NCBI GenBank assembly: GCA_003001795.1
Contig: PVNI01000001.1
Span: 434,001 to 498,000 of the forward strand
Origin: Actinomadura viridilutea
GTDB lineage: Bacteria; Actinomycetota; Actinomycetes; Streptosporangiales; Streptosporangiaceae
Reading direction: 5' to 3'
Length of the DNA: 64,000 nucleotides
The position numbers and the translations under genes were made by a program. Below are positions 20,858 through 29,165 of this stretch, piece by piece. The notes under the pieces are model-generated. The model made no database searches. It worked only from the letters and a program-made list of their open reading frames with translations, and was not told where the DNA came from. How positions within the stretch are numbered: position 1 is the stretch's first letter; each line of letters opens with the position of its first letter.

Positions 20858-22843
20858 ATGAACCGCCTCAAGGACGCGACGAGCCCGTACCTGCTGCAGC
20901 ACGCCGACAACCCCGTGGACTGGCGGGAGTGGGGCGAGGAGGCGTTCGCGGAGGCCAGGCGCCGCGACGTGCCGATCCTGCTCTCGGTCGGCTATGCCGC
21001 CTGCCACTGGTGCCACGTCATGGCGCACGAGTCGTTCGAGGACGAGGCGACCGCCCGGCTGATGAACGACATGTTCGTCAACATCAAGGTCGACCGGGAG
21101 GAACGCCCCGACATCGACGCCGTCTACATGGAGGCGACGCAGGCCATGACCGGCCAGGGCGGCTGGCCGATGACGGTGTTCATGACGCCGGACGGGCATC
21201 CGTTCTACTGCGGCACCTACTTCCCCCGGCCGCAGTTCCAGGCGCTGCTGCAGGCCGTCCACAAGGCGTGGACGGAGAAGCGCGACGAGGTCGTCGGGCA
21301 GGGGCGGCAGGTCGTCGACGCCCTGACGTCGCGGGGCCCGCTGGGGGCGCGGGCCGAGCCGCCCGGCGACGAGCAGCTCGCCGGCGCGGTGCGCGCGCTG
21401 GCCGCGTCGTACGACGCGGCGCGCGGCGGGTTCGGCGGCGCGCCCAAGTTCCCGCCGTCGATGGTGCTGGAGTTCCTGCTGCGCCACCACGCCCGCACGG
21501 GGGACGAGCAGGCGCTGGCCATGGCCGGGCACACGCTGGAGGCGATGGCCCGGGGCGGCATCTACGACCAGCTCGGCGGCGGTTTCGCCCGTTACTCGGT
21601 GGACGACTCGTGGGTGGTGCCGCACTTCGAGAAGATGCTGTACGACAACGCGCTGCTGGCGCGCGTCTACGCGCACTGGTGGCGGCTGACCGGCGCCCCG
21701 TTCGCCCGCCGGATCGCCCTGGAGACCTGCGACTGGATGCTGCGCGACCTGCGCACCGCCGAGGGCGGCCTGGCGTCGGCGCTGGACGCCGACAGCGAGG
21801 GCGTGGAGGGCAAGTACTACGTGTGGACGCCCGCGCAGCTGCGGGAGGCGCTCGGGGACGAGGACGGCGCGTACGCGGCCGAGATCTTCCACGTCACCGA
21901 GGGCGGCACGTTCGAACGCGGCGCCTCGGTGCTGCAGCTGCGCCGCGACCCCGACGACGCCGAGCGCCACCGCCGCGTCCGCGACGCGCTGCTGCGGGCG
22001 CGCGGGCGGCGGGTCCCCCCGGCCCGCGACGACAAGATCGTGGCGGCCTGGAACGGGCTGGCGGTGGCGGCGCTGGCCGAGTGCGGCGCCCTGTTCGACC
22101 GCCCCGACCTGGTGGCGGCGGCGACGGAGATCGTCCGGCTGATCGAGCGGGTGCACCTGCGCGACGGCCGCCTGGCCCGCACCTCGCGGGCGGGCGCGGC
22201 CGGGGCCAACGCGGCCGTGCTGGAGGACTACGCCGACGTGGCCGAGGGGCTGCTGGCGCTGCACGCCGTCACCGGCGACGCCGCGCACGTGCGGCTGGCC
22301 GGTCGGCTGCTGGACACGGTGCTGGAGCGGTTCGGGGACGGCGGCGGCGGCTTCTACGACACCGCCGACGACGCCGAGCGGCTGTTCCGGCGGCCGCAGG
22401 ACCCCACCGACAACGCCACCCCCTCGGGCCAGTTCGCCGCCGCGGGGGCGCTGCTGTCGTACGCGGCGCTGACCGGGTCGTCCCGGCACCGGGAGGCGGC
22501 CGCGGCGGCGCTGGCGCCGGCCGCCCTGCTGGCGGCCCGGCACGCCCGGTTCGCCGGGTGGGGGCTGGCGGTGGCCGAGGCGTACCTCGCGGGCCCGGTG
22601 GAGATCGCGATCGTGGGGGAGCGGGACGACGAGCGGACCCTCGCCCTGCACCGCACCGCGCTGATGTCGTCCGCCCCCGGCGCCGTGGTGAGCGTGGGGG
22701 AGCCGGGGGCCTCGGAGCGGGTGCCGCTGCTGGAGGGCCGCGGACCGGTGGACGGCGCCCCCGCCGCTTACGTGTGCCGCAATTTCGCGTGCCGCCTGCC
22801 CGTGACCACGCCCGCCGACCTCACCCGGGAGCTGCATTCCTAG
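20858..22843 (+). CDS. Thioredoxin-domain protein (DUF255/YyaL, SPATA20-like)
   Basis: 661 residues. The N-terminal thioredoxin-like domain (about 1-165) carries a C-x-x-C motif (C49-H-W-C52 in AACHWCHVM) and the [14 protein letters not shown] segment. The rest is an (alpha/alpha)6 six-hairpin-type barrel like glycosidases and N-acylglucosamine epimerases ([41 protein letters not shown]). The biochemical role is unknown. It sits downstream of mca as its homologue Rv1084 does. A C-terminal pair of cysteines ([10 protein letters not shown]) is also conserved in the family. Confidence 0.9.
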   Translation: MNRLKDATSPYLLQHADNPVDWREWGEEAFAEARRRDVPILLSVGYAACHWCHVMAHESFEDEATARLMNDMFVNIKVDREERPDIDAVYMEATQAMTGQGGWPMTVFMTPDGHPFYCGTYFPRPQFQALLQAVHKAWTEKRDEVVGQGRQVVDALTSRGPLGARAEPPGDEQLAGAVRALAASYDAARGGFGGAPKFPPSMVLEFLLRHHARTGDEQALAMAGHTLEAMARGGIYDQLGGGFARYSVDDSWVVPHFEKMLYDNALLARVYAHWWRLTGAPFARRIALETCDWMLRDLRTAEGGLASALDADSEGVEGKYYVWTPAQLREALGDEDGAYAAEIFHVTEGGTFERGASVLQLRRDPDDAERHRRVRDALLRARGRRVPPARDDKIVAAWNGLAVAALAECGALFDRPDLVAAATEIVRLIERVHLRDGRLARTSRAGAAGANAAVLEDYADVAEGLLALHAVTGDAAHVRLAGRLLDTVLERFGDGGGGFYDTADDAERLFRRPQDPTDNATPSGQFAAAGALLSYAALTGSSRHREAAAAALAPAALLAARHARFAGWGLAVAEAYLAGPVEIAIVGERDDERTLALHRTALMSSAPGAVVSVGEPGASERVPLLEGRGPVDGAPAAYVCRNFACRLPVTTPADLTRELHS

Positions 22844-23089
22844 GTCCGGTTGTGGACACGGACCCGACTTCCGCGGATGAAGATCGCTTTTTATGGCAAT
22901 GTGAGATTGCTCGCGTCGACGGGCGAGTGTTACCTATGAGTAACTGAGGCGGACCTGACGTTCTCCGGGCCGACCGGCCCGAGTGACGCTGGTTACGGTG
23001 GGTATCTGGACGCCGGCCGCCAAGATCGGTCATAGCCGCCATGGCCGCGTTCTGGGGGCCGGCCGGGAGACGGACGAGGGAGTGGTCGG

Positions 23090-24268
23090 GTGCGCGAGCC
23101 GAGCCGCCGGATGCTACCGATGATCATCGGCGTGACGGCGGCGACCACGCTCGCCGTCGACGTCGCGGTCCTGCTGGCCCACGGCTCCTCGTCGTCCCCC
23201 GGGGCGCGCCCGCAGACGCGCGTCGCCGGCCGGTTCGTCGCCGCGTCCGGCAGCGTCGCGCTCTCGCCGACCGCGGTGGCGCCGCTCGGCAAGCGGCTCA
23301 CCCCGCACGTGCTGGTGGCCGCGCCCGACACGCTGCCCGCCGACGTCGTCGAGAAGATCCGCGGGATGAAGGGCGTGCGGGGCGTCGAGGTCGTCGACGC
23401 CGTCCAGGCCGTGGTCGCGGGCAAGCGGGTGGGGCTGCTGGGCGTCGACCCGTCCACGTTCCGCAACTACACGCCCAAGCCGACCGCCGAGTCCGACGCG
23501 CTGTGGCGCAACATCGCCGCGGGCGACGTGGCGGTGTCGTTCGCCATGGGCAGCGACGGCGGGCTGCAGCTCGGCAGCCGGGTCCCGATCGGCGGCAGGC
23601 AGCGGCAGAGCCAGGTGCGGGTCGGCGCGTACGCCACGATGGGCATCGCCGACGTCGACGCCGTCGTCTCCCGCGACACGGCCCGCGCGCTGGGCGCGCC
23701 CTCCGGCAACGCCGTGCTGATCTCCGCGCCCAAGGTCGACCCCGCCAAGCTGGTCAAGCGCCTGCGCGCCGGGGTGCTGCCCAAGCGGGCCAAGGCGGTG
23801 GTGATCGACCCCGCCGTCGACTACCCGAGCGCCGGGGCGCCGTCCGCGGGCGGCCAGGTGATGACCGCCCGGCAGGTGCGGACGGTGATCGAGGCGGCGC
23901 GGTCGCGGCTGGGCTGGCCGTACGTCTGGGGCGGCGAGTCGGAGGCCGAGGGCGGCTACGACTGCTCCGGCCTGATGCAGTACGCCTTCGCCCAGGCCGG
24001 GATCCGCCTGCCGCGCGTGGCCGCCGACCAGGCCCGCGCCGGCTGGGTGATCCCCTTCGAGAAGGCCCGGCCGGGCGACCTGCTGATCTGGGCCAACGAC
24101 CCGACCGCGCCCGGCTACATCTCGCACATCGCGCTCTACATCGGCGGCGGCAAGATGATCGCCGCCCCGCGCCGCGGCACCGTGGTGCAGGTGCAGGACG
24201 TCTACTTCCGCAACTTCAGGGGCGCGGTGCGCGTCAACCCGCGGCGCGCCGCGCAGATCGCGTACTGA
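23090..24268 (+). CDS. Exported NlpC/P60 (C40) cell-wall hydrolase
   Basis: 392 residues from GTG after GAGGGAG. An N-terminal signal-anchor (MLPMIIGVTAATTLAVDVAVLL) is followed by about 230 residues that look like a beta-rich adaptor domain (VVAAPDTLP and VRGVEVVDAVQAVVAGK region). The C-terminal catalytic domain (about 262-392) has Cys292 in YDCSGLMQYAF and His346 in SHIALYIGGGKM. C40 peptidases cut D-Glu-mDAP bonds in peptidoglycan stem peptides. The 250-base gap upstream contains an AT-richer patch around 22885-22945 that may hold the promoter. Confidence 0.9.
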   Translation: MREPSRRMLPMIIGVTAATTLAVDVAVLLAHGSSSSPGARPQTRVAGRFVAASGSVALSPTAVAPLGKRLTPHVLVAAPDTLPADVVEKIRGMKGVRGVEVVDAVQAVVAGKRVGLLGVDPSTFRNYTPKPTAESDALWRNIAAGDVAVSFAMGSDGGLQLGSRVPIGGRQRQSQVRVGAYATMGIADVDAVVSRDTARALGAPSGNAVLISAPKVDPAKLVKRLRAGVLPKRAKAVVIDPAVDYPSAGAPSAGGQVMTARQVRTVIEAARSRLGWPYVWGGESEAEGGYDCSGLMQYAFAQAGIRLPRVAADQARAGWVIPFEKARPGDLLIWANDPTAPGYISHIALYIGGGKMIAAPRRGTVVQVQDVYFRNFRGAVRVNPRRAAQIAY

Positions 24269-24401
24269 CCGCCGCCGCGCGGCCGCAAGCCCAGGGCGCT
24301 CCTGCCGCGGGACGACGCCGACGCGCCCGGCGCGGCGCCGACACCCGGGGGCCTCCACTGAACGCGCACGACGGTCGCGGCCCTGTCTGAAAGAAGTCCC
24401 C

Positions 24402-24419
24402 ATGACGTCCGGATGACGT
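24402..24419 (+). promoter_or_regulatory. Direct repeat ATGACGT with 11-bp period
   Basis: ATGACGT occurs at 24402-24408 and 24413-24419, one helical turn apart, about 80 bases upstream of the next gene. Tandem sites at 11-bp spacing are typical of OmpR/PhoB-family regulators. No regulator is assigned. Confidence 0.3.
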
Positions 24420-24487
24420 GAGGGCGGCTCTCGGGAGACGGCCGCCGCCGAGCGGCGGAGGGGGTGGCCGAGGCGGGGCATGCGGCG

Positions 24488-24493
24488 TAATTT
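24488..24493 (+). promoter_or_regulatory. Putative -10 box of a leaderless transcript (TAATTT)
   Basis: TAATTT is followed by 7 nt and ATG 24501, and there is no Shine-Dalgarno before that ATG. Transcription would start at or next to the start codon. Confidence 0.5.
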
Positions 24494-24500
24494 TGATTAC

Positions 24501-25022
24501 ATGACTTCGAGCGAGGCGGTGGAGAAGGTGCGCGGCTGGTTCACCGGCCGCCTGCCGGAGGACTGGTTCGAGGGGCCGGTCGAGATCGTCCTCGACCGGG
24601 AGGAGATCAGCGTGGTCGGCCGCCTGCCCGAGCCCCCGGCCGCCCGCGGCGTCTCCGAGACCGAGCGCGCCGCCGTGCTGGCCGGTCACGTCCAGCGCTT
24701 CCGCGAGGAGACCCGGGAGCGGCGCATCGCCATCGCCCGCGAGGCCGAGCACCGCTTCGGGCAGAAGGTGTCGTGGGGCGTGGTGTGCGGGGACGTCCGC
24801 GAGATGTTCACCACGCTGTCGGTGCCGGTGATGACGCGGCTGCGCCAGCCCGAGCGGCGCGTCCTGGACACCCTCGTCGAGGCCGGCGTGGCGCGCAGCC
24901 GCAGCGACGCGCTCGCCTGGTGCGTCCGGCTGGTCGGCAAGCACACCGACAAGTGGCTCGCCGAGCTGCGCGCCGCGCTGGAGCACGTCGAACGGGCGCG
25001 CGCCGCGGGCCCCAAGGCGTAG
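24501..25022 (+). CDS. Conserved actinobacterial hypothetical protein
   Basis: 173 residues from the ATG at 24501; an ATG seven codons upstream (24480) is possible. No catalytic motif is recognised. The N-terminal 40 residues (GRLPEDWFEGPVEIVLDREE) form a small alpha/beta unit found in similar proteins across actinobacteria. The middle is a charged helix (HVQRFREETRERRIAIARE). The C-terminal 60 residues (PERRVLDTLVEAGVARSRSDALAWCVRLVGKH) look like a ribbon-helix-helix type unit, as in some antitoxins, so DNA binding is conceivable. No partner toxin gene is adjacent. Confidence 0.7.
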   Translation: MTSSEAVEKVRGWFTGRLPEDWFEGPVEIVLDREEISVVGRLPEPPAARGVSETERAAVLAGHVQRFREETRERRIAIAREAEHRFGQKVSWGVVCGDVREMFTTLSVPVMTRLRQPERRVLDTLVEAGVARSRSDALAWCVRLVGKHTDKWLAELRAALEHVERARAAGPKA

Positions 25023-25151
25023 CCGCCCCCCGCGGTCCGGCGGGCGCGTCCCCGTCCGGAGGCATCGCCGTCCGGACGCGATCGCCGTCCGGACGCGCCC
25101 GCCTCGGCCGCGACGACGCCCTTCGCGCCGCCCGGCGATGGGGGTTTGCGG

Positions 25152-25196
25152 CGTTTGCCGCGAAATATGCTTAAAACGCGCATGCGGTGGCAAACG
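25152..25196 (+). other. Long inverted repeat in an AT-richer leader upstream of the prenyl synthase
   Basis: CGTTTGCC (25152-25159) and GGCAAACG (25189-25196) form a perfect 8-bp stem, extendable by one G-U and one C-G pair. The enclosed region includes the palindrome CGCATGCG (25179-25186). It lies 85 bases before the start codon and could be an operator or leader hairpin. Confidence 0.4.
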
Positions 25197-25280
25197 TCCG
25201 AGCTGGTAGGACGGCCCCTGCTCACGAGCAATAATTGAGCCTCGTTCTCACAGCAGACGGTTGCGCGAAGGGAAGCCCAC

Positions 25281-26153
25281 ATGGGGGTTCGGTGGGGTGA
25301 CACGCGTCGCGGCGCGGACGGCGGCTCGCGGCGCGACAGGGGCGGCCGCCGCGCGCGCGTGATCGCGGCCGTCCGCCGCAGCGGGCCGTACGCGGCGGTC
25401 CGCGACGCGGTCTACCGCATGTACGAGCGCCGCCTCGAGGCGTCGCTCCCCACCGACAACATCCCCCGCCACGTGGGGGTGATCCTGGACGGCAACCGCC
25501 GCTGGGCCCGCTCCATGGGCCTGACCGACGTCAGCACCGGCCACCGCGCGGGAGCCGACAAGATCACCGACCTGCTGCACTGGTGCACCGAGGCCGGGGT
25601 GGAGGTGGTCACGCTGTGGCTGCTGTCCACCGACAACCTGTCGCGGCCCGCCGCCGAGCTCGACCCGCTGCTGGAGATCATCGAGAACACCGTGCAGAAG
25701 CTCGCCGCCGCCGGCTGGCACGTCAAGCCGGTCGGCGCGCTCGACCTCCTGCCCGACAAGACGGCACGTGTCCTCAAAGACGCCTATGAGGCCACATCCG
25801 GCGCTCCCGGCCTGATTGTGAACGTCGCCGTTGGGTATGGAGGTAGGCGTGAGATCGCTGATGCGGTGCGCTCACTGCTGCTTGAGCAGGCGGGCAAAGG
25901 CACCAGCATCGAGGAGCTCGCCGAGGTCCTCGACGTCGAGCACATCGCGGAGCATCTCTACACGCGCGGCCAACCCGACCCGGACCTGGTCATCCGCACC
26001 TCGGGCGAGCAGCGGCTGTCGGGTTTCCTGCTGTGGCAGAGCGCTCACTCGGAGTTCTATTTCTGCGAGGTCCACTGGCCGGACTTCCGCAAGGTCGACT
26101 TCCTGCGGGCGCTGCGCTCCTACGCCGCGCGGCACCGGCGCTTCGGTTCCTGA
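25281..26153 (+). CDS. uppS: Cis-prenyl (isoprenyl) diphosphate synthase, Rv1086-like
   Basis: 290 residues from ATG with GAAGGGAAG upstream. This Z-prenyltransferase elongates allylic diphosphates with IPP for polyprenyl carrier lipid synthesis. Signature regions: [18 protein letters not shown] (catalytic Asp and Arg), a [13 protein letters not shown] helix, and the C-terminal [28 protein letters not shown]. An extra 55-residue basic N-terminus precedes the conserved start, ending in [12 protein letters not shown]. Gene order resembles Rv1086, the short-chain omega,E,Z-farnesyl diphosphate synthase, so the product may be short-chain rather than undecaprenyl; the uppS symbol is therefore generic. 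Confidence 0.88.
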   Translation: MGVRWGDTRRGADGGSRRDRGGRRARVIAAVRRSGPYAAVRDAVYRMYERRLEASLPTDNIPRHVGVILDGNRRWARSMGLTDVSTGHRAGADKITDLLHWCTEAGVEVVTLWLLSTDNLSRPAAELDPLLEIIENTVQKLAAAGWHVKPVGALDLLPDKTARVLKDAYEATSGAPGLIVNVAVGYGGRREIADAVRSLLLEQAGKGTSIEELAEVLDVEHIAEHLYTRGQPDPDLVIRTSGEQRLSGFLLWQSAHSEFYFCEVHWPDFRKVDFLRALRSYAARHRRFGS

Positions 26154-26302
26154 GGATCACCCGCGGGGACACCCGCCGTTCCCGTCGATCGCCGCCCCGG
26201 GCGTCCCGGCGACCAGGCTCGTCCGGGAGACGGCCGCGTCCCGGACGCGACGGGGGCGGACTGCGGCGCCACCGGCAATTCCCCTCTGCACAGGGAGATC
26301 GA

Positions 26303-27661
26303 GTGGCCACAACCTCCTCGCGTCGGCCCCTTGCCGGGGGCTCCTCCGGGCCCGCGACCGACGGTCCGGTTCGGCGCACGTACGTCCTCGACACCAGCGT
26401 CCTGCTCGCCGACCCGGGGGCGATCTCCCGGTTCGCCGAGCATGAGGTGGTGCTCCCCGTCGTCGTCATCTCCGAGCTCGAGGCCAAGCGCCACCACCCC
26501 GAACTGGGCTACTTCGCCCGGCAGGCCCTGCGCGCCCTGGACGACCTGCGGATGGCGCACGGGCGGCTGGACGACCCGGTGCCGGTCGGGGAGATGGGTG
26601 GAACGGTCCGAGTCGAGCTCAACCACTCCGACTCCAGCGTGCTGCCGGACGGGTTCCGGCTGGGCGACAACGACACCCGCATCCTGTCGGTGGCCGCCTG
26701 GCTGGCCCGCGAGGGCCGCGACGTGGTCCTGGTGTCCAAGGACCTGCCGATGCGGGTCAAGGCGTCGGCGGTCGGCCTGGCGGCCGAGGAGTACCGGGCC
26801 GAACTGGCGGTGGTGGAGTCCGGCTGGACCGGGATGCGCGAGCTGGAGGTGCCCGCCGACCGGATCGAGGAGCTGTACGAGCACGGCACGGCCGACCTGG
26901 AGGAGGCGCGCGACCTGCCCTGCCACACCGGCCTGCGGCTGCTGTCGGAGCGCGGCTCGGCGCTGGCGCGGGTCCGGCCCGACAAGTCGGTCCGGCTGGT
27001 GCGCGGCGACCGCGAGGTGTTCGGGCTGCGCGGCCGCTCCGCGGAGCAGCGGGTGGCGCTGGACCTGCTCATGGACGAGGACGTGGGCATCGTGTCGCTG
27101 GGCGGCCGGGCCGGCACCGGCAAGTCCGCGTTGGCGCTGTGCGCGGGCCTGGAGGCCGTGCTGGAGCGCCGGCGCCACCGCAAGGTCGTGGTGTTCCGCC
27201 CGCTGTACGCCGTCGGCGGCCAGGAGCTGGGCTACCTGCCCGGCACCGAGAACGAGAAGATGTCGCCCTGGGCGCAGGCCGTCTACGACACCCTGTCCGC
27301 GGTGACCACGCCCGAGGTCATCGAGGAGGTCCTCGACCGCGGCATGCTGGAGGTGCTGCCGCTGACCCACATCCGCGGCCGGTCCCTGCACGACTCGTTC
27401 GTGATCGTGGACGAGGCGCAGTCGCTGGAGCGCGGGGTGCTGCTGACCGTGCTGTCGCGCATCGGCTCGGGGTCGCGGGTGGTGCTCACCCATGACATCG
27501 CCCAGCGCGACAACCTGCGGGTCGGACGGCACGACGGGGTCGCGGCCGTGGTGGAGCGGCTCAAGGGGCACCCCCTGTTCGCGCACGTCACGTTGACGCG
27601 CTCGGAACGGTCGCCGATCGCCGAGCTGGTGACCGACCTGCTGGGCGACATCGGAGTCTGA
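26303..27661 (+). CDS. phoH2: PIN-PhoH fusion ATPase/RNase (PhoH2)
   Basis: 452 residues from GTG with AGGGAGA just upstream. The N-terminal PIN nuclease domain (about 24-150) has its acidic residues in [11 protein letters not shown] (D30), [14 protein letters not shown] (E58/E60) and GDNDTRIL. The C-terminal PhoH ATPase/helicase-like domain (about 235-450) has Walker [10 protein letters not shown] (K274) and Walker B VIVDEAQ (D370, E371). PhoH2 proteins of mycobacteria couple ATP-dependent unwinding to sequence-specific RNA cleavage. In M. tuberculosis phoH2 (Rv1095) is also near the prenyl synthase and fumC. No separate antitoxin gene is seen upstream. Confidence 0.93.
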   Translation: MATTSSRRPLAGGSSGPATDGPVRRTYVLDTSVLLADPGAISRFAEHEVVLPVVVISELEAKRHHPELGYFARQALRALDDLRMAHGRLDDPVPVGEMGGTVRVELNHSDSSVLPDGFRLGDNDTRILSVAAWLAREGRDVVLVSKDLPMRVKASAVGLAAEEYRAELAVVESGWTGMRELEVPADRIEELYEHGTADLEEARDLPCHTGLRLLSERGSALARVRPDKSVRLVRGDREVFGLRGRSAEQRVALDLLMDEDVGIVSLGGRAGTGKSALALCAGLEAVLERRRHRKVVVFRPLYAVGGQELGYLPGTENEKMSPWAQAVYDTLSAVTTPEVIEEVLDRGMLEVLPLTHIRGRSLHDSFVIVDEAQSLERGVLLTVLSRIGSGSRVVLTHDIAQRDNLRVGRHDGVAAVVERLKGHPLFAHVTLTRSERSPIAELVTDLLGDIGV

Positions 27662-27682
27662 CGGTCGCGTCGAAGCCGGACG

Positions 27683-27719
27683 CGCGCCCCGTCGGTCCTG
27701 TGCGGACCGCCGGGGCGCG
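27683..27719 (+). terminator. Hairpin terminator after phoH2
   Basis: A stem of about 15 bp with one mismatch (27683-27698 with 27704-27719), 5-nt loop, followed by TCGTTCTT. It lies 21 bases after the stop codon. Confidence 0.75.
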
Positions 27720-27777
27720 TCGTTCTTCCGGACCATTGCGGGCGCGCAGCGTGACCGCCGGACACCGTTGCGTGTCA

Positions 27778-27793
27778 TGTGAATAACGTCACA
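27778..27793 (+). promoter_or_regulatory. Perfect Crp-type binding site TGTGA-N6-TCACA
   Basis: TGTGAATAACGTCACA has both half-sites of the Crp consensus intact with the correct 6-bp spacer. It lies 221 bases before the TTG start of a transglycosylase-like gene. Mycobacterial Crp (Rv3676) is known to bind this type of site upstream of rpfA. Confidence 0.65.
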
Positions 27794-28001
27794 AGATATA
27801 GCGATCTTTAGTGGAATCGCAGGTCTCGTCGGGGTTCGGCGCGTGTTACCGGCGGGTTGACAAACGCCACAGAAGCAGCATTCGTCTCATTCTTGTTGCG
27901 AAGCCTCCCTTTCCCTCCGGCATTGTTCTCCCCGTAAGCACCCCCCGAGTGGGCCGGGGGTGGAAGCAGCTCGTGCGCGTGACCATGCGCGTGCGACCGT
28001 C

Positions 28002-28008
28002 GGAAGGA
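28002..28008 (+). promoter_or_regulatory. Shine-Dalgarno that points to a TTG start
   Basis: GGAAGGA lies 5 nt before TTG 28014. Upstream in-frame candidates lack a comparable site. Confidence 0.6.
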
Positions 28009-28013
28009 CCGCC

Positions 28014-29114
28014 TTGTACGGAGACCGCCCCGGGTCCCCTAGGCGAGACGATCGACAGTCCCCACAGCCGGAGCCGCAGTCGCCCTTCCAGACGGCTCCC
28101 TACCGGCCTTCGCGGCAGTACCCCCACGAGACCGACGTGCGCGTGGCGGGGGCGGCCGCCCGTCCCGCCGACGGATTCGGCGGATCCGGCGGTGACACCG
28201 CCACGATGCAGGCCGTCCCCATGGACGAGCTTCCGCACGACCCGTACGGCGCCCCGGACGCGCACGGAGCGCCCGAGGCCGTCCGCGACGAGATCGAGGT
28301 CGGCCCCGGGACGCCCGAGGTGCCGGCACCGCGCCGCAAGCCCGCCAAGGCCCGCAAGCCCGCCAAGGCCCGCAAGCCCGCCAAGGCCGGGCGCCGGAAC
28401 AAGGCGCCCGCGGCCCAGGCGGCGGCCGGCGCCGCCGGCGAGGGCGGCGGGCGGAACGGCGGGCAGAACGGCGGACGCACCGGGCTGAAGGTGGCCGCGG
28501 TGGCGGCCGGCGCGCTGGTCGTGGTCGGCGGCGGTGCGGCCGCGGCGCTCGTGGCGAGCGGCGGCGACGACGACAAGGCCGTGGTGCAGCCGTCCCCGCT
28601 GGCCGACGCCCCCAAGCAGCCGACAGTGGACGTGGAGGCCCTCGCCGCCGCGCGGCACAAGCAGGCGGTGGAGCGCGCCTCCCGCTACGCGCGCAAGGAG
28701 ACCGCCCGGCGGCCCGTCCTGATGCCGAAGGGCACCCCGCTGCCGACCGAGAAGCCGGAGGAGTCGGACGACGACGGCGGGGCGCCGACGGCGGGCAACC
28801 CGATGCCCGTGGGCGAGGCCCAGGCGTACGCCAAGGCGATCATGCCGAAGTACGGGTTCGACCCCGACACCCAGTTCGGCTGCCTGGTGAAGCTGTGGGA
28901 CAAGGAGAGCGGCTGGAACTACCGCGCCACCAACCCCTCCTCGGGCGCCTACGGCATCCCGCAGGCGCTGCCCGGCTCCAAGATGGCCAGCGAGGGCGCC
29001 GACTGGCGCACCAACCCCAAGACGCAGATCCGCTGGGGTCTCGGCTACATCAAGAGCCGGCACGGCACGCCGTGCGGTGCGTGGCAGCACTCGCAGACCA
29101 AGGGCTGGTACTGA
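28014..29114 (+). CDS. Membrane-anchored lytic-transglycosylase-like protein
   Basis: 366 residues if TTG 28014 is the start. A long Pro/Arg-rich cytoplasmic N-terminus contains three copies of the lysine-rich KPAKAR motif. One membrane helix follows (about residues 158-183, VAAVAAGALVVVGGGAAAALVAS), then an extracellular linker and a C-terminal lysozyme-like domain of about 80 residues (QFGCLVKLWDKESGWNYRA, then NPSSGAYGIPQALPGSKM and WGLGYIKSRHG). The Glu in KESGW is the expected catalytic acid. Such proteins cleave the peptidoglycan MurNAc-GlcNAc bond and resemble resuscitation-promoting factors. The upstream Crp-type site suggests cAMP-linked control. The gene ends at the last Tyr of a typical WY terminus. 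Confidence 0.82.
   Translation: MYGDRPGSPRRDDRQSPQPEPQSPFQTAPYRPSRQYPHETDVRVAGAAARPADGFGGSGGDTATMQAVPMDELPHDPYGAPDAHGAPEAVRDEIEVGPGTPEVPAPRRKPAKARKPAKARKPAKAGRRNKAPAAQAAAGAAGEGGGRNGGQNGGRTGLKVAAVAAGALVVVGGGAAAALVASGGDDDKAVVQPSPLADAPKQPTVDVEALAAARHKQAVERASRYARKETARRPVLMPKGTPLPTEKPEESDDDGGAPTAGNPMPVGEAQAYAKAIMPKYGFDPDTQFGCLVKLWDKESGWNYRATNPSSGAYGIPQALPGSKMASEGADWRTNPKTQIRWGLGYIKSRHGTPCGAWQHSQTKGWY
28335..28388 (+). repeat. 18-bp tandem repeat, three copies, in the transglycosylase N-terminus
   Basis: Three identical in-frame 18-bp units encode Arg-Lys-Pro-Ala-Lys-Ala, giving a strongly basic cytoplasmic segment before the membrane helix. Confidence 0.9.
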
Positions 29115-29128
29115 CGACCGTCGATCGA

Positions 29129-29165
29129 CCGCCCCGGGACGTTCTGGTCAGGCGTCCCGGGGCGG
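29129..29165. terminator. Hairpin between convergent transglycosylase and fumC genes
   Basis: A 13-bp perfect stem (29129-29141 with 29153-29165) with an 11-nt loop. One arm overlaps the last codons of fumC. Confidence 0.7.

Larger units (their letters stand above)
27720..28013 (+). other. Regulatory leader region upstream of the transglycosylase gene
   Basis: This gene-free stretch is AT-richer than its surroundings between 27765 and 27915. It contains a Crp-type site (27778-27793), overlapping small dyads AAGAT/ATCTT (27793-27808) and GCGAT/ATCGC (27801-27820), a perfect TTGACA (27857-27862) without a convincing -10 partner, and a 6-bp hairpin ACCCCC/GGGGGT (27940-27961). A long 5' leader is likely. 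Confidence 0.5.

Noticed and set aside
19838..22837. 999-codon minus-strand frame opposite rnz and the DUF255 gene
   Set aside because: Antisense shadow created by high GC; the plus-strand proteins carry clear family motifs.
22851..22859. TGTGGACAC as a second DnaA box
   Set aside because: It departs from the actinobacterial consensus at the last position and is isolated.
27857..27862. TTGACA as the -35 box of the transglycosylase promoter
   Set aside because: The hexamer is perfect, but 16-19 bp downstream there is no acceptable -10, so a promoter call is not supported.
27720..28000. c-di-AMP (ydaO-type) riboswitch before a cell-wall hydrolase gene
   Set aside because: Such switches precede many actinobacterial cell-wall hydrolases, but none of the conserved core segments can be recognised here.
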